Shown: positions 32,560 to 44,084 of the stretch, piece after piece
How the letters are laid out: each line of letters starts with the position of its first letter
How positions within the stretch are numbered: the stretch's first letter is position 1
Origin: Calliopum simillimum
Lineage: Eukaryota; Arthropoda; Insecta; Diptera; Lauxaniidae
Assembly: GCA_951812925.1 (NCBI GenBank)
Contig: OX638368.1
Location: 160,628,492 to 160,692,491 of the forward strand
Length of the DNA: 64,000 nt
Reading direction: 5' to 3'
Notes under the pieces: model-generated
Told to the model about the DNA's origin: nothing
The model's input: only the letters and a program-made list of their open reading frames with translations
Database searches by the model: none
Translations under genes and position numbers: made by a program

Positions 32560-33930
32560 TAGTACCGCCGCACACTGGCTGCATTTCTCAAAAGTGGTTG
32601 CAAAAATCAATTTTGGTGTGGTGGAAATTCGCAAATCTAATGCTGCAGTTTTATTAACAAAAGATCAATACTTAAGGATATCAAATTTAAGTTCATTTGA
32701 AAAAATGGTTCGCTTTGTAGAGCTGGTCAAAATCGGTGATTTTTTCGAGTTTGTAATTTTTATTTTTATTTTTTTTTTTTCAAGATGAGGTTCTAATTTT
32801 TCTGCAACTTATGAAAGAAAAGTTAATTTTTTTCTATTTGTGCTATAAACGGTTTTTATACTGTCAAGTAACACTTAAAATAAATTATTTTTTTTTTTTA
32901 ATGTCTGAGGTTTTTGTACTTTTCTGAAACACTATTTTACCCTTTTTTTCAACTTCGAATGGAGTTTCAAAAAAATTTTCGCAAAAGATATCTCAACAAT
33001 TCTGAACACAATATAAAAATTGTAGCTGTGGCTACTTGCGTCTATATGAGTTATAACGATTTTTCGAAAAGGCGTTGCAAAAATCAATTTCGAGTGGGTT
33101 CCTTTTACAAATCTGATATTGCCATTAGATAGAAAAATATTAGGAGCTAAAGGATTTGAAAATTTTAACCCATTCGGGAAAGTGGTTTGGTTTTATAGCC
33201 TCTCAAAGTTGAGTAAATTTTTAAGTTAGCGAAAAAATTTAATTTTTGAGAAAAATGCTTCATACTTAGGTTGAATACTTTAGCAAATGGTTAAAAGAAA
33301 GCGATTTTTTCTTTCATTTAAAGCATTAGTGGTCTTGTCTCATAAAACTGATTAGCAAAAATCTAAGCATTTTAATAGCTTTTATTTTTTATGATTTTTT
33401 TTGAAGACATTGCTCTTAGCGTAGTTTTTAAGCTTTGATTTGAGTTTAAAAAAACTTCGCTTTTTGTAAAGCTCGGCTTACTACACAACTAACTGGTGTT
33501 TATCTCTAAGCTTGTGCTCCAAAAACTAAATGGTTTTACTTACAACCCTTTGTGTAAGAGCAACTTTTATAGCGAAACCTATGGATGAAAAAGCTAATTT
33601 CACGAAGTTTCAAGTACGAAACTTTATATTTTTAATTTTGTTTTTGTCGATTAAAGCGCCATCTACAACAAATAAGAAAAAATTTTTTAAACAAAATTTT
33701 CTTATTTTTTTACTTAAAATCCGAATCTGCAATAAAAATTGGGGGTTTCCATCTAAAATTTTGATTTTTCCCCAACCCCACCCCCGTTGGAGGGTGAGAG
33801 GGAGTCAAGATTCATATCGTTGAAAAGATCTCTGAAAATTATTGGACACGTGTTTTTTTGTTTTTAGATTTAACATCCAATTGAGCTGCACAGTGGCTAC
33901 ATCTGGCATTTCTCGTTGGAAAAATCATAA
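32560..33930 (+). repeat. Internally repeated dispersed element (two direct units)
   Basis: GTTGCAAAAATCAATTTTGG at about 32,598 recurs as GTTGCAAAAATCAATTTCGA at about 33,073, each followed by related CGCAAATCTAATGC/ACAAATCTGATATTGCC sequence. GCACACTGGCTGCATTTCTC at 32,570 resembles GCACAGTGGCTACATCTGGC at 33,888. Old and non-coding. Confidence 0.4.
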
Positions 33931-34400
33931 CTTCTGATATTTTAATTCTGTTTTCGGTTATGGATAGAAAATTCTTATAGCTATTGCTATTCTAAATTTC
34001 ATTTAGATAACATTGCAGGGTGAAAAGCAATGTTTTATTGAAGTTCGATTTTCTGTAAATTAGATACATAGGGGAGGGGGGGCTAGTGTGGACAATTTTT
34101 ATATAATTACAAAATTATATATGTAAATATATCATTTTTGTAGTAAAGTAAGTTTTAGCGATTACTAATACCTCTTGCCCACGGTGCTCTTGAACAGTCG
34201 ATAGGTTTTTTGGCTATGTGGAGAAAATCTGTGAATGGGATTTCATTTGTATTAGTTTAGTGGTCTGGAAAATACAAACCCCGAAATCGTAGCTGATCAT
34301 CCCCGCGAAATATCGCAAAAATACATATCCCATATAAAATTAAAAAAAAATCGGAAAAAAAACGCAACAAACAAGTATGAAAATAGTTATATTTAATGTA

Positions 34401-34465
34401 TTTTGGAATGCTAAATCCGAATCCGACCTTAAAATTGCTATATCTCATACGGTTTTTGAGATATC
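34401..34465 (-). repeat. Shared 65-bp module, family C left arm
   Basis: Minus strand reads GATATCTCAAAAACCGTATG onward to GGATTCGGATTTAGCATTCC. Confidence 0.65.
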
Positions 34466-34855
34466 TTAGTCTAAACAAGGAAAAAATACCGTTTTTGCTA
34501 TATTTTGAAGCTATATAACTTGAATACAGAACATTTATACGCCAAATTCGATACTTTATTTGAAAGTTGCAATTCTTTTCTTTAAAACTGCATTTAAATA
34601 ATGTCAATAGCTTAATTTTTCTCTGAAATATCGTACACTGAAATAATGACAAAACACGTTTTAAGCACTTTTTTATCTTTTTAGGATAGGATATCTCCGA
34701 GAAAAATAAAGATATCGACATTATTTGAATTAAGTTTAGAAGATTGATTAAAGTTTTCCATTTCTGCATCAGAATTTATGGATATACGTCTTGTTATATA
34801 GCTCCAAAACACAACAATAAAAAATAGCGTCGGCTTTTTTCCTTGTTTAGGCTTA

Positions 34856-34920
34856 GATATCTCAAAAACTGCATAAGATACAGCAATTCTAAGGACGGAT
34901 TCGGATTTAGCATTGCAAAA
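34856..34920 (+). repeat. Shared 65-bp module, family C right arm
   Basis: Reads GATATCTCAAAAACTGCATA onward to GGATTCGGATTTAGCATTGC. Confidence 0.65.
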
Positions 34921-35329
34921 TACATTACATATAACTATTTTTATATTTGTTTGTTGCGTTTTTTTTTTGATTTTTTTTTATTTTATATGGGATATGTATT
35001 TTTGCGATATTTCGCGGGGATGATCAGCTACGATTTCGGGGTTTGCATTTTTCAGACCACTAAGCCAATACAAATGAAACCCCATTCACAGATTTTCTCC
35101 ACATATTCAAAAAACCTATCGACTGTTCAGGAGCACCGTGTGCCTTCATAATTGCATCAAAAGTTATGATTTTTTATTTTCGTAAATGCACTATTAAATT
35201 ATTTTAAAAGAGCTTACATTTGTCCACACTAGCAGAAACAAAAAATTTAAAATGGCGCGAGAATTTGAATTTGTCCACAGTAGCCCCCAGTCCACACTAG
35301 CCCCCCCCCCCACCCTATTGTTTTTTGTA

Positions 35330-36500
35330 TGGAAATCGTTCTTTTTCTTTTACTTTTATGATGAAAATAACCACCTTTTTAACAGAGATTTGGCTAAATG
35401 GGTCTTTTCAAACTAAAGACTATAATATTTTGGACCAGAAATACCATACAACTCAAAACTCGGGAAAACTGACTTAGTACTTTTCACTTGTATAGGGGCG
35501 ATATAATTAATCGGTCATTTCAAAAACCTCATAAGTCATACAAGAGTTCTAATAGATCGAAATGTCGGAAAATCTTCTTGGCTTGGAAAAATTATTTATT
35601 AATGAAAAAACCTGAAAAACTGTTCTTGACTAATGTCAGCCCATATTATGACACTACTTTTGCCCCTTTATGGAATTATTCCATAAACACGCGGAATTAT
35701 TTGAAGAGAGAATAATACGTTGACTTACTTAACAAGCATCTATCTAAGAAAGCGTTTGAAACAAAAAAGCATGTTTCAAAAAATATGACTTCTGAGATTT
35801 TTGAAATGATCGCTTCGATTCTGTTTGTGGTTATTTTTCATAAAGAACAGTCATATGGCTGCAGATATTATGGTAGGCCGTGAAAATCAGGATTTTTTTA
35901 GCGAGTTACAGCTCTGCTTTTTTCAATTCAAAGGACTGTTCCTTTCTCAATACTGCTGTCGTTCAAATCTTAAATTTATAATAATTTCAAGGCCCTGATT
36001 ATCCAAGAATACGAAGTACTTATAATAAATCTTTTAGAAGCACTGGGCAATCTAAGCAATATTTTGCAATCTTTTCGTATTCGAATAAAGAAGATTTTCA
36101 CTTCTTTTGCAAACTCAGAAGCTATGACGAAACGCAGTGCTTCTTAGGAAGCTCGACGCCCATCCCACTTCTTGCCGTCAGCGTACAGGTGGTAGTCCCA
36201 TTTTATCAGACCATCTCAATTGGAATTTCTTTTGAATTTTGATAACAGTGTAAAAAATAAAATTTTCTTCAGGTGCCTTTTAATTTGAAAAATTATGTGT
36301 CGGGTCAACTATAAATTTTTTTTTCTTCTGAATTTTACGATTGGATTTGACTGTCGTGAGTCTGGGAGTGAATCCAAGTATAAGAGGATCAAGAACTACT
36401 TCGGTACTATCACAAGTTACTAGTTACTTACTTAGATATTTAAAAAAACACGATACAAGGTTAGAAGTCAGTGCGATTTCAGTGAGCAGTCATAAGTGAA
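35330..36500. other. No gene seen
   Basis: AT-rich DNA, no repeat relationships noticed. A 75-codon frame at 35,488-35,715 has no recognised domain. Confidence 0.35.
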
Positions 36501-38660
36501 GCAGCGTGGAGAACATGCCCAATTTGGTGTAATTGCATTTTGATTTATTATCAACTTTGTAAATATTCGAAGCGAATATGAAGCACCGGGTGTGACTTCT
36601 ACTTCGATGCCATTCTGCATATTGCCCTACCACAGAGTGCTGTGCAACATAAGCACAAACGTAAGGGATGCATCAGGCATACGTACATACATGGGATACT
36701 GCAATGGAACACAACAGGAAGCTGTGACTCTTAAAATCTTACACTCTCACACACACTTTGCTCCTCTTCGTGCATTTATGGTGATGGTAACAAAAACCGA
36801 ATGTCTTAATGAGTAATTTGTCAGTTGCATATGCACTTTTGGTTACAGGACCACAACGTCACCTCTCTCCAACTCCGCTGTCAAAGTGTCGCCAAGTGTA
36901 CTTGTGTGAGTAGGAGGAATGTAGATGAAACAACAGCAACAACAACAACACCTCCACCAGCAACAGAAACAGCAGCAGCATCCAAACCAACATGGGTGAC
37001 AATTTTCTCGGAAACAATTTTTCAGTTGCTTCACAACAACAACAACCAGCGAGACGCTGAGACAGACAGACAGACAGTGTTGACAATTTGACATTTACAG
37101 ATTGATGATGCTCATATTTTTCGTTTGTTAATATTGCAACACACTGTAAATTATATGCGCAAACAACTCATACGAGTTGCTTAATTTTTGATGAGCTCGG
37201 CAATTAGTGTTGCAAGGGACGAAATGGGGGAGTTAAAGATTCACTAAAAGTCCACAATTGCAGTGATGTAATACAATTGCCAGTAGCTGATTGCCCTTCG
37301 ATGAAAGCAACATTGATGTTTAAGCATTTAAAGTTCTTTTCCCAACATTTGCGAGCATTTCGATGTGCAACTTGCAACAACGATCTGCACAGTGATCAGT
37401 GCAGTATTATGGGTACGTGTGCTTGGGAAAGCCGAAACTAATTTAAATATATCCCCGCGGGTAATGCAAGCAACGTGAGTGTGCACAAATTCTCTCATCA
37501 CATACTAAACAACATCGTGTACAAACAGCGCCAACAACCGCAAGATCGATCCACCAGCATCAGCTAAATCACAGCTAGTGCTGCAGGGCCAGCCAGCCAG
37601 CCAGTGACTTCTAGGCTACATATCAAAAAAGTGCGTGCTTGGTGGATATTTATCTTTTTCGTAGAGATTTTTATTACAAATCAATTGAAGGATCATTAGC
37701 ATAATTTATACAAAACGTTCATTTAACGATTGTCGTCGCTTTGGATCTTTATAATGTTGTTGTTGTTGTTGGTGTTTTAAGCGATTTTGGGCCAGTCTGT
37801 CTGTCCGCTTGTTTGCCGTGGTGAGTTTGTTAGGTCGTCTGGTTTTAATGTCATTGCATGTCCGCAATGTGCGACAACATTTGGAGAATCACACACGCAG
37901 ACGTTTCTGTTTCTTCAACATGGAGCAGACAATGATGATGATGATGGTGACGATAATGATGACGAAAGACATGAGTTCGTAACACATACAGACAGGCAAT
38001 GGACTGACAGAGTAATATTCGAATATGCTAATCACATACTTAGTTTGATTCGATATCAGGGAGGGGCTAAAATGATCGCCTTAGAATTTGTATTTTTTTA
38101 AATTAAATTCAACAACGTGCCCAAGTAAAGTTAATTTTTGTATTGAATTTTGGTGACAAGAAATTTAGCTATTGGAGTATTGAGACATCGCTATTGACGA
38201 TAACCACGAAAGTAATGATTCAATATGGGACGATAAAGGGTCAAGTTTCTTAAAAAATCCCCTTATTGTATTTTATTTATTTTATTTTTAACTTAACTTA
38301 TTCTAGTCTGTAAGAAATTTTGTGTTCATAGACTAATGAAATAAATAAGGGGATGCAACGAAAAGTGTCGCAAAAGCATATTGTGGCCTTGAAATTCTAC
38401 ACCTAAAGCGACCAAAGGAGTTTCATTTCAAAAAAGGGAAAAAAAGTAGATGAGAACACAGAACTGTGCAATAAAGTGTACTGATCTGAGCAACTGAATT
38501 TAAGCGAAATAATGCCATAATTATATTTAGCATTCGCGTTTTTACAGCTCCGAACTACTTAAGGTGCGCAAATTCTGTAATGAAAAATTAATATTCTGAA
38601 TTAGATTCATCGATTAGGCAAGAAACAATTAAATATCGAAATTGACTGCGCCAAACATGT
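36500..38660. other. GC-richer, probably unique DNA; candidate host exon or regulatory region
   Basis: Base composition is nearer 40-45% GC than the surroundings. It holds CAACAACAA-rich, (GACA)n (37,060) and (GAT)n (37,935) tracts typical of fly non-coding transcripts and enhancers. A 57-bp segment at 36,849-36,905 is open, preceded by a splice-acceptor-like TTTTGGTTACAG and followed by a strong donor GTGAGT. No complete gene can be assembled from sequence alone. Confidence 0.35.
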
Positions 38661-38676
38661 GTGCAGCGAGCGTTAA

Positions 38677-39051
38677 ATGGACAAGAAGGCAGTGGTGCCA
38701 CAACCCACAGTGCACAATGTGGTAGGCTGGCGACGTTCACTAATTTGTCCCGTATTGCATTTCGGCCTGGTTGTGCTGCTCGCGTTGCTGTTCTTGTTAT
38801 TGTTGTTGTACAGACTTTGTGGCGCTTATCGGTGGCGTCGATCCATGTTGCGTTCCAGCAGCGCATGTGACAACATTTGTCTAGAGAAACGCTCCTCGCC
38901 TTTTCTTTCTTCGCTGCATTTGAATGATGGTCGCGATTTAATCTGCAAAAAAATCCAGTCGATTGCATATGCAAACCTTGAGTGCGTTAACTCGATGCCA
39001 ACCAATGGTGCGCTGCGTCGTTGTAGCCCAGCCGCGTTATTGGCGATCTAG
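38677..39051 (+). CDS. Hypothetical single-pass membrane protein (124 aa), uncertain
   Basis: ATG in the context TTAAATGG opens a 124-codon frame. Residues 22-46 (about LICPVLHFGLVVLLALLFLL and on) form one long hydrophobic segment followed by RLCGAYRWRR, the positive-inside pattern of a membrane anchor. The remainder is polar with several cysteines and shows no family motif. An AATAAA lies at 39,109, about 60 bases after the stop. The sequence is less AT-rich than the surroundings. Against it: an opposing 128-codon frame is also open, and no relative is recognised. It could be one exon of a longer gene or chance. Confidence 0.25.
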   Translation: MDKKAVVPQPTVHNVVGWRRSLICPVLHFGLVVLLALLFLLLLLYRLCGAYRWRRSMLRSSSACDNICLEKRSSPFLSSLHLNDGRDLICKKIQSIAYANLECVNSMPTNGALRRCSPAALLAI

Positions 39052-39108
39052 CATCAATTTATGATCGACTGCATTCCGCATTTAAAAGGAGCGTCCTCGC
39101 AGCAACAC

Positions 39109-39114
39109 AATAAA
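39109..39114 (+). terminator. AATAAA, possible poly(A) signal
   Basis: Lies about 58 bases after the stop of the preceding frame. AATAAA is frequent in AT-rich DNA, so the support is weak. Confidence 0.2.
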
Positions 39115-39537
39115 AATGTGACAGTTTAAGGTAGCAATGCTCTCTTATTGCGTCATTTTCTGCGTCGATCCCCGTGAGTCAATTGAAGCATTAAATGTCG
39201 GCTGTAATTTATTGTAATAGATGATCTTAACAATTCCAACATATTCAATCTATCTTTGAGCTGAGCAGTAGAAACCAAAAAAAAAAAAAAAAAAAACGAA
39301 TGTGAATGTGAGTTCAACTCTTTTTAATGGTTTGCGCTAAGAAATTTATAAATATGTGCAATCTTGACTAATCATTTTATTCCGAGATGTTAACTTTAAA
39401 GAAAGTCCTAAGCTGGGATGATCAACCATTCTGGATTTTGCGCGACAGTTCTGGACTTTGCCCTCTCGTCCCGGAAATGTCCCGCATTTTCATGTACATC
39501 TCATATTTGTGAAATTTTTTTTATTTTATTCTACAAC

Positions 39538-39767
39538 TTAAATAAATAAGCGGGCTTTAGGTCAGTTTTTTGATTATTTATTATTTTCCGATATTTCGAA
39601 CTCCGTCGGAGTTCATTTTCAAGGACTAAAATTGATAAAAGATACACATTTCATAAAACAATTTGCACTGACAATTTAGTCCTTGAAAATGAACTCCGAC
39701 GGAGTTCGAAATATCCGAAAATAATAAATAATCAAAAAACTGACCTAAAGCCCGCTTATTTATTTAA
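39538..39767. repeat. Near-perfect 230-bp hairpin with TTAA ends
   Basis: Arms of 93 bp (39,538-39,630 and 39,675-39,767) differ at one position and enclose a 44-bp loop. The outermost TTAA occurs on both sides and could be the target duplication of a piggyBac- or Kolobok-like MITE whose ends begin ATAAATAAGCGGGCTTTAGG. No coding. Confidence 0.85.
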
Positions 39768-39848
39768 TTTGAAATTAAAGAGGTCATAAAATATACAACA
39801 ATATTTATTCTACAACAATTTTAATTTATGGACCATATACCATAAGGG

Positions 39849-40100
39849 TCAGATCATACACCATACATTATGGGCCATAGATCATGAAGGTCAGATCATA
39901 TACGATATATAAGGGACCATAGACAATAAAGGACAGATCATAGGTCATAGATCATAGACCACAGACCATGTAGGATAGAGTATAGACCATATATTATGGA
40001 CCATAGACCATAAAAAACAGATCAAAGACCATATATTATAGACCATAGACAATAAAGAACAGATCATACGACCATAGATTATGCACCAAAAGTGACAGAT
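39849..40100 (+). repeat. 42-bp minisatellite, about six units
   Basis: Units start AGATCATA and contain CCATATATTATGGACCATAG and a CAATAAAGAAC-type end; unit length is 40-44 bp. Diverged but regular. Confidence 0.75.
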
Positions 40101-40104
40101 CATT

Positions 40105-41295
40105 CCAAAGTTATAAGAAAAAACAAATCAAGAAAACTCGAAATTCAGTGTAAATACCAATTTTCAAAAATCTTTAAATTGAATTATCTCAAAACTAGAA
40201 AATTGGAGTTACCTAGCTGTAGTATTGGCGTGACGATATATTGTGGACATTTCTTTTTTCCTGTCCCGGATTGGACCATCAAGAAAATGGTCAGACTATG
40301 CTAAGCATATGTATATGTAAAAATAAATATTTTTTTCATAGATGTCTATTTATTACCAATTTTGATTTTATTTCTTAATCCAATGGCATCTTCAATATAG
40401 TACACCAGAACGCTGTCATTCACCTCACAATCCTCAAGTCGCGCTGAGAGCCTTCAGAACTGACCTTTGCAATAAGGATTGCTTGTTACGCCTTTTCCAC
40501 TGTACGAGTGGAGCTCCATAATGTCAATGTCTTCTGAATTGCTCGGCACATGCATATGTATTTTTTTTTCTCCATTTTCAACGCAAATCTGCCGCTAAAT
40601 GTCTTCGTCCAGTGTCAGTGTTTTTGTCAATGGCGAGAGAGATCTGCACACGAACGTAACAAAGTTAAATTTGAATCGCAGATTAATGCCGCAATTATGA
40701 TAAGGTGCTAATGGAAATTTCAACTTGTACGCTGATTCCAACTCGGATTGAATTCAGACACAAAACTTGCAACGAGAGAATGTTAATTCGAGAATTATGT
40801 CCTTACATTTTTACTTCTTTGCCACCAATTTATTTTATTTGAATAAAATCAGAGTGTTTGTCGGAGTATCGTTAGCATTGACATGACAGCTTTAATTGAT
40901 GTATACAGTCCTTTGCAGTTAAGTTGAAGTGGAGGTATGAGTGATAAAGAACTGCACAATTCGAAAGTTAAATTTTCGTTCTAAAAGTGACCTCCAATTT
41001 TGATAACAATTGATTATATAATATGTTTGCTTAAATTAAGAATATTTTTTGTTAAAAACATTTTTTTTCTTAAATCTATTTAAGTCCTTGGCAAAATTGG
41101 AGTATAGTTTTCAATAGAAATCATGCTGATTTAGCATGCTGATTTCTACTTAATTTTTATAGTTCTGGTTTGGCTCACATGAATTTTATCACAAACAGAT
41201 GTTTCTTGGAAAGCATAAATAGACCTTTAAAAATAACTTTCATGTAATGTTTAAGGATAACTTTATTTTCCCATGTAATCATACGACATGTGGTA
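40105..41295. other. No gene seen
   Basis: Possibly unique DNA. No domain-bearing frame. Confidence 0.35.
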
Positions 41296-41301
41296 CGTGA
41301 T

Positions 41302-41911
41302 TATAGGGGAACTGATGCTATTGTGGTTTTTCAATGTGGTATGGTCGCATATTCCGATTTGGGAAAGAACCTGCAAACGTCACTGCTTTTATACTGTCAG
41401 AAAACATGAAAAACCTGGGATACGTTGCTGTCATGGACCAAACAAAAATTTTCCGATGTCAGTTTTCGATGTAGTTTTTCCCATTGTTTGTGGTATAGTC
41501 GGGCTTCGCTAATGTGGTATATGAAGACTTCTTGTTATTCTTAACATTATTTGATTGCTGTTTATTTTTTTATAAAAACTATGAGTTTGAGAACCAACGT
41601 AAATATTGTTATGAACTTATTTCATATCTTTCAAACTTTATATTTGGTTATATGGTATGAGTATACCACATTGCCCTACCATACATACCACATTACCTGC
41701 CAACTTTTTGAAATCAGCTTTTTTGACTTTTTTCAGATTTTGCTCAATAACTTTTTTTAATGAAATTGCACACATTTTATTGAAAAATATACTGCTGCCA
41801 ATACTTCACTGATCAGCAAAAAAAAAAAATTGGGCTGAATTTGATCTAACGGTTCTCTTGCAAATTTCAAAACAAGATTACCTATACCACAATAGCATCA
41901 GTTCTCCTATA
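41302..41911. mobile_element. Iteron-type inverted-repeat element, about 610 bp
   Basis: Ends TATAGGGGAACTGATGCTAT and, complemented, TATAGGAGAACTGATGCTAT, both followed by TGTGGT. A motif close to AATGTGGTAT recurs about eight times in both orientations (41,288, 41,333, 41,490, 41,511, 41,653, 41,663, 41,684, 41,882). No coding capacity or clear duplication. Confidence 0.7.
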
Positions 41912-42146
41912 GGAAATAATTTTGAGACGGATATGACTTTTGCAAATGTTAAACTGAGTGTTTTTCAACATTTTGAAGATAAAACCTTATGTTTAAAGCA
42001 GCCAACTTATTTTGATTGAAAATCAGGTGATTCTTACCTTCTTTTCGTTTATATTGGTGAATTTTTTTTAGGTCTTTAGCATTATAAAAAAATCAAAAAT
42101 AAAAAACATAAAAATTCAATATCTCCTGATGTAAAGCACATACATA

Positions 42147-43397
42147 GAGGGTGTTTTTTTTAGAGGTATAGAACTTCAAATTGAAATAAAGCACAAGAAA
42201 ATCATTTTAATGTCCATCAATTTGGCTTTATTGGAAGGATAATTTTATGCCATTAATGTTTAAATATGATTTCGGGCATGTGACCGCCGCGGCTGGCTCG
42301 AATAAAGCCAATTCTACAGGTCCAATTTTCAACCACTTTTTCGAGCATATGGGGCCGTATGTCGGCAATAACGCCACGAATGTTGGCTTCCAAGTCCCCT
42401 AACGTTTCTGGTTTGTTGGCGCAGACGAGCGACTTCACATATCCCCAAAGAAAATAATCCAATGGTGTCAAATCACACGATCTTGGTGGCCAATTGACAG
42501 GTCCATTCCGCGAAATTATGCGCTCATCGAATGTTTCCTTCAATAAATCGATTGTGACGTGCGCTGTGTGGCTGTTGGAACCACAACTCATCCACATTCA
42601 TGCCATCCAATTCGGGAACAAAATAGTCGGTTATCATGGCTCTTTACCGGTCTCCATTAACGGTAACTGACTCTCCAGCATTATTTCGGAAGAAGTATGG
42701 CCCAATGACTCCACCAGCCCATAGAGCACACCAAACAGTCAGTTTTTGTGGATGTAATGGCGTCTCAAGGGTCTCATGTGGATTCTCTTCACTCCAAATG
42801 CGGCAATTTTGCTTGTTGACGTAGCCATTCATGACGTGAGCCTCATCACTGAACAAAATTTTGCGATGAAAATCAGCATCGAGATCAATCTCATTTTCGG
42901 CCCATACACCAAAATCACGACGCATTGCATGGTCTCGCGGCTTTAATTCTTGCACAAGCTAAATCTTCCATAAAGTTGATGGACAAAGCTCCAATTGCTG
43001 TGCACGGTGGCGAATCGATTCATTCGGGTCCTCTTCAACATTTTGCTCTACAGCGGCAATTGTTTCTTCGGTGCGCACTGTTCGACGTCTCTGCGGATGC
43101 GTATTATCACATAGAGTAAACGTAGTGCGAAAACGACCCATGGTTAACCGAATTAATTGCTCTGATGGACGATTATGTCGACCATAAAATGGACGGAGCT
43201 TGCGGTAAACTTCGCGAACTGAACCATTATTTTCGAAATAAATTTGCACGATTTGCAAGCGTTGTTCTTTTGTCAACCTGTTCATGATGAAATGGCAAAT
43301 CAAACTGAACATAAATGACATTAGAGTTGCCAGATTTGACCACAAAATGCCAGTTTTGTCTCTATTCGAAAAACAAACCTCTAAAAAAAACATCCTT
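42147..43397 (-). mobile_element. DD41D (rosa-type) Tc1/mariner element, inactive, about 1.25 kb
   Basis: Inverted ends contain GGTGTTTTTTTTAGAGGT on the left and a complementary copy with GGATGTTTTTTTTAGAGGT on the right, with TA at 42,145-42,146 and 43,398-43,399. Between them are three blocks of a transposase on the minus strand, interrupted by deletions. DD41D elements of this kind were first named rosa from a Ceratitis fly. Confidence 0.85.
42253..43285 (-). pseudogene. DD41D transposase pseudogene
   Basis: Block 1 (ATG at 43,285): MNRLTKEQRLQIVQIYFENN, an N-terminal helix-turn-helix, through to CPSTLWKI, where a deletion near 42,957 brings in a stop. Block 2 from 42,955: QELKPRDHAMRRDF, then ILFSDEAHV with the first catalytic D, and WCALWAGGVIGPYFF. 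Block 3 from about 42,570: SHTAHVTIDLLKETF and then WPPRSCDLTPLDYFLWG with the last D. Aligning to the usual FQQDGAT shows that a deletion of about 10 bp at 42,571-42,575 has removed the second catalytic D and shifted the frame. Counting from that missing residue gives 41 positions to the last D. Confidence 0.85.
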
Positions 43398-43399
43398 TA

Positions 43400-43840
43400 C
43401 AATGGGAGAACTTTCTGCAAGCTCCGTTTTTTATTTTTTTTTTTGGTTCGGGAAAACTATATGCCACATAAAACAAAACAAATTTCTGGGATTTTGATTA
43501 TACTTTCCGAAAATGATCAGCCACGATTTTGGGAAACATAGCGTTTACATCATGAAAGACTGTAGAAAAGTACTGAATACTCAGAAAATCAATAAATTTT
43601 ATGTTGGCAATAAGTTGCTTCCTGCTACCGTTGTGTTTATTACGCCTATTTCCAATTCACTTAGAAGTAGATGAGAGTGTTCAATTAGGTTTTACCATGC
43701 TTCGCAAAGAAATTAAATTAAAATTCAAGCCACGTCTCGTTATTCGAATTTTTAGTTTTGGCCCAGATCTTACGCTAACTATTATGTGTCCGAAATTTGG
43801 TTTCATTAATTCAAATAACGCTTGCACTATAGAATTCCGA
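43400..43840. other. No gene seen
   Basis: AT-rich; a 96-codon frame at 43,601-43,891 runs into the next repeat and has no motif. Confidence 0.3.
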
Positions 43841-43844
43841 AAAT

Positions 43845-44080
43845 ATTGCATGTTTGGAACGTACCACGCCCTCTTGTATGTGTTCGCCTAGTTTTTGCTC
43901 ATAGCATCCATTTATTACCCTTAGTGTCTGAGAGAAATTTGATTGGAGTATCTCATAAAACGCTTGAAGTATAGGATTTTCAAACTTTTGCTTATTTGGG
44001 ATGTACCACGCCATCTTCTTCAAATTCATCTATTTTTTAGTTTTTCTCAGAGCTTTCACCTACAGTAGTATTTGTGGTAT
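43845..44080 (+). repeat. Helitron/mini-me-like repeat, internal fragment
   Basis: Two units with ACCACGCCCTCTTGTATGTG (43,862) and ACCACGCCATCTTCTTCAAA (44,004) about 141 bp apart, each followed by TTTTTGCTCATAGC/TTTTTCTCAGAGC. Matches the central tandem part of the 20.7-kb and 59.4-kb copies. Confidence 0.6.
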
Positions 44081-44084
44081 TGCG

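Larger units (their letters stand above)
34068..35318. mobile_element. Foldback/iteron element with G-rich ends, about 1.25 kb (family C)
   Basis: Ends ATAGGGGAGGGGGGGCTAGT and, complemented, ATAGGGTGGGGGGGGGGGCT; both continue with AGTGTGGAC. Inner arms at about 34,255-34,510 and 34,790-35,055 are long and well paired (for example CGAAATCGTAGCTGATCATC against its complement). GTCCACACTAGC-type motifs cluster near the right end (35,222, 35,270, 35,290). Both arms contain the 65-bp module. Frames of about 100-170 codons through it are T-rich by-products. Confidence 0.8.

Noticed and set aside
34257..35151. Frames of 170 and 102 codons
   Set aside because: They lie in the two arms of a foldback element and are mirror images of each other with T-rich composition; no domain.
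39849..40100. CRISPR array
   Set aside because: Units are contiguous 42-bp tandem copies without distinct spacers, and the window is clearly eukaryotic.
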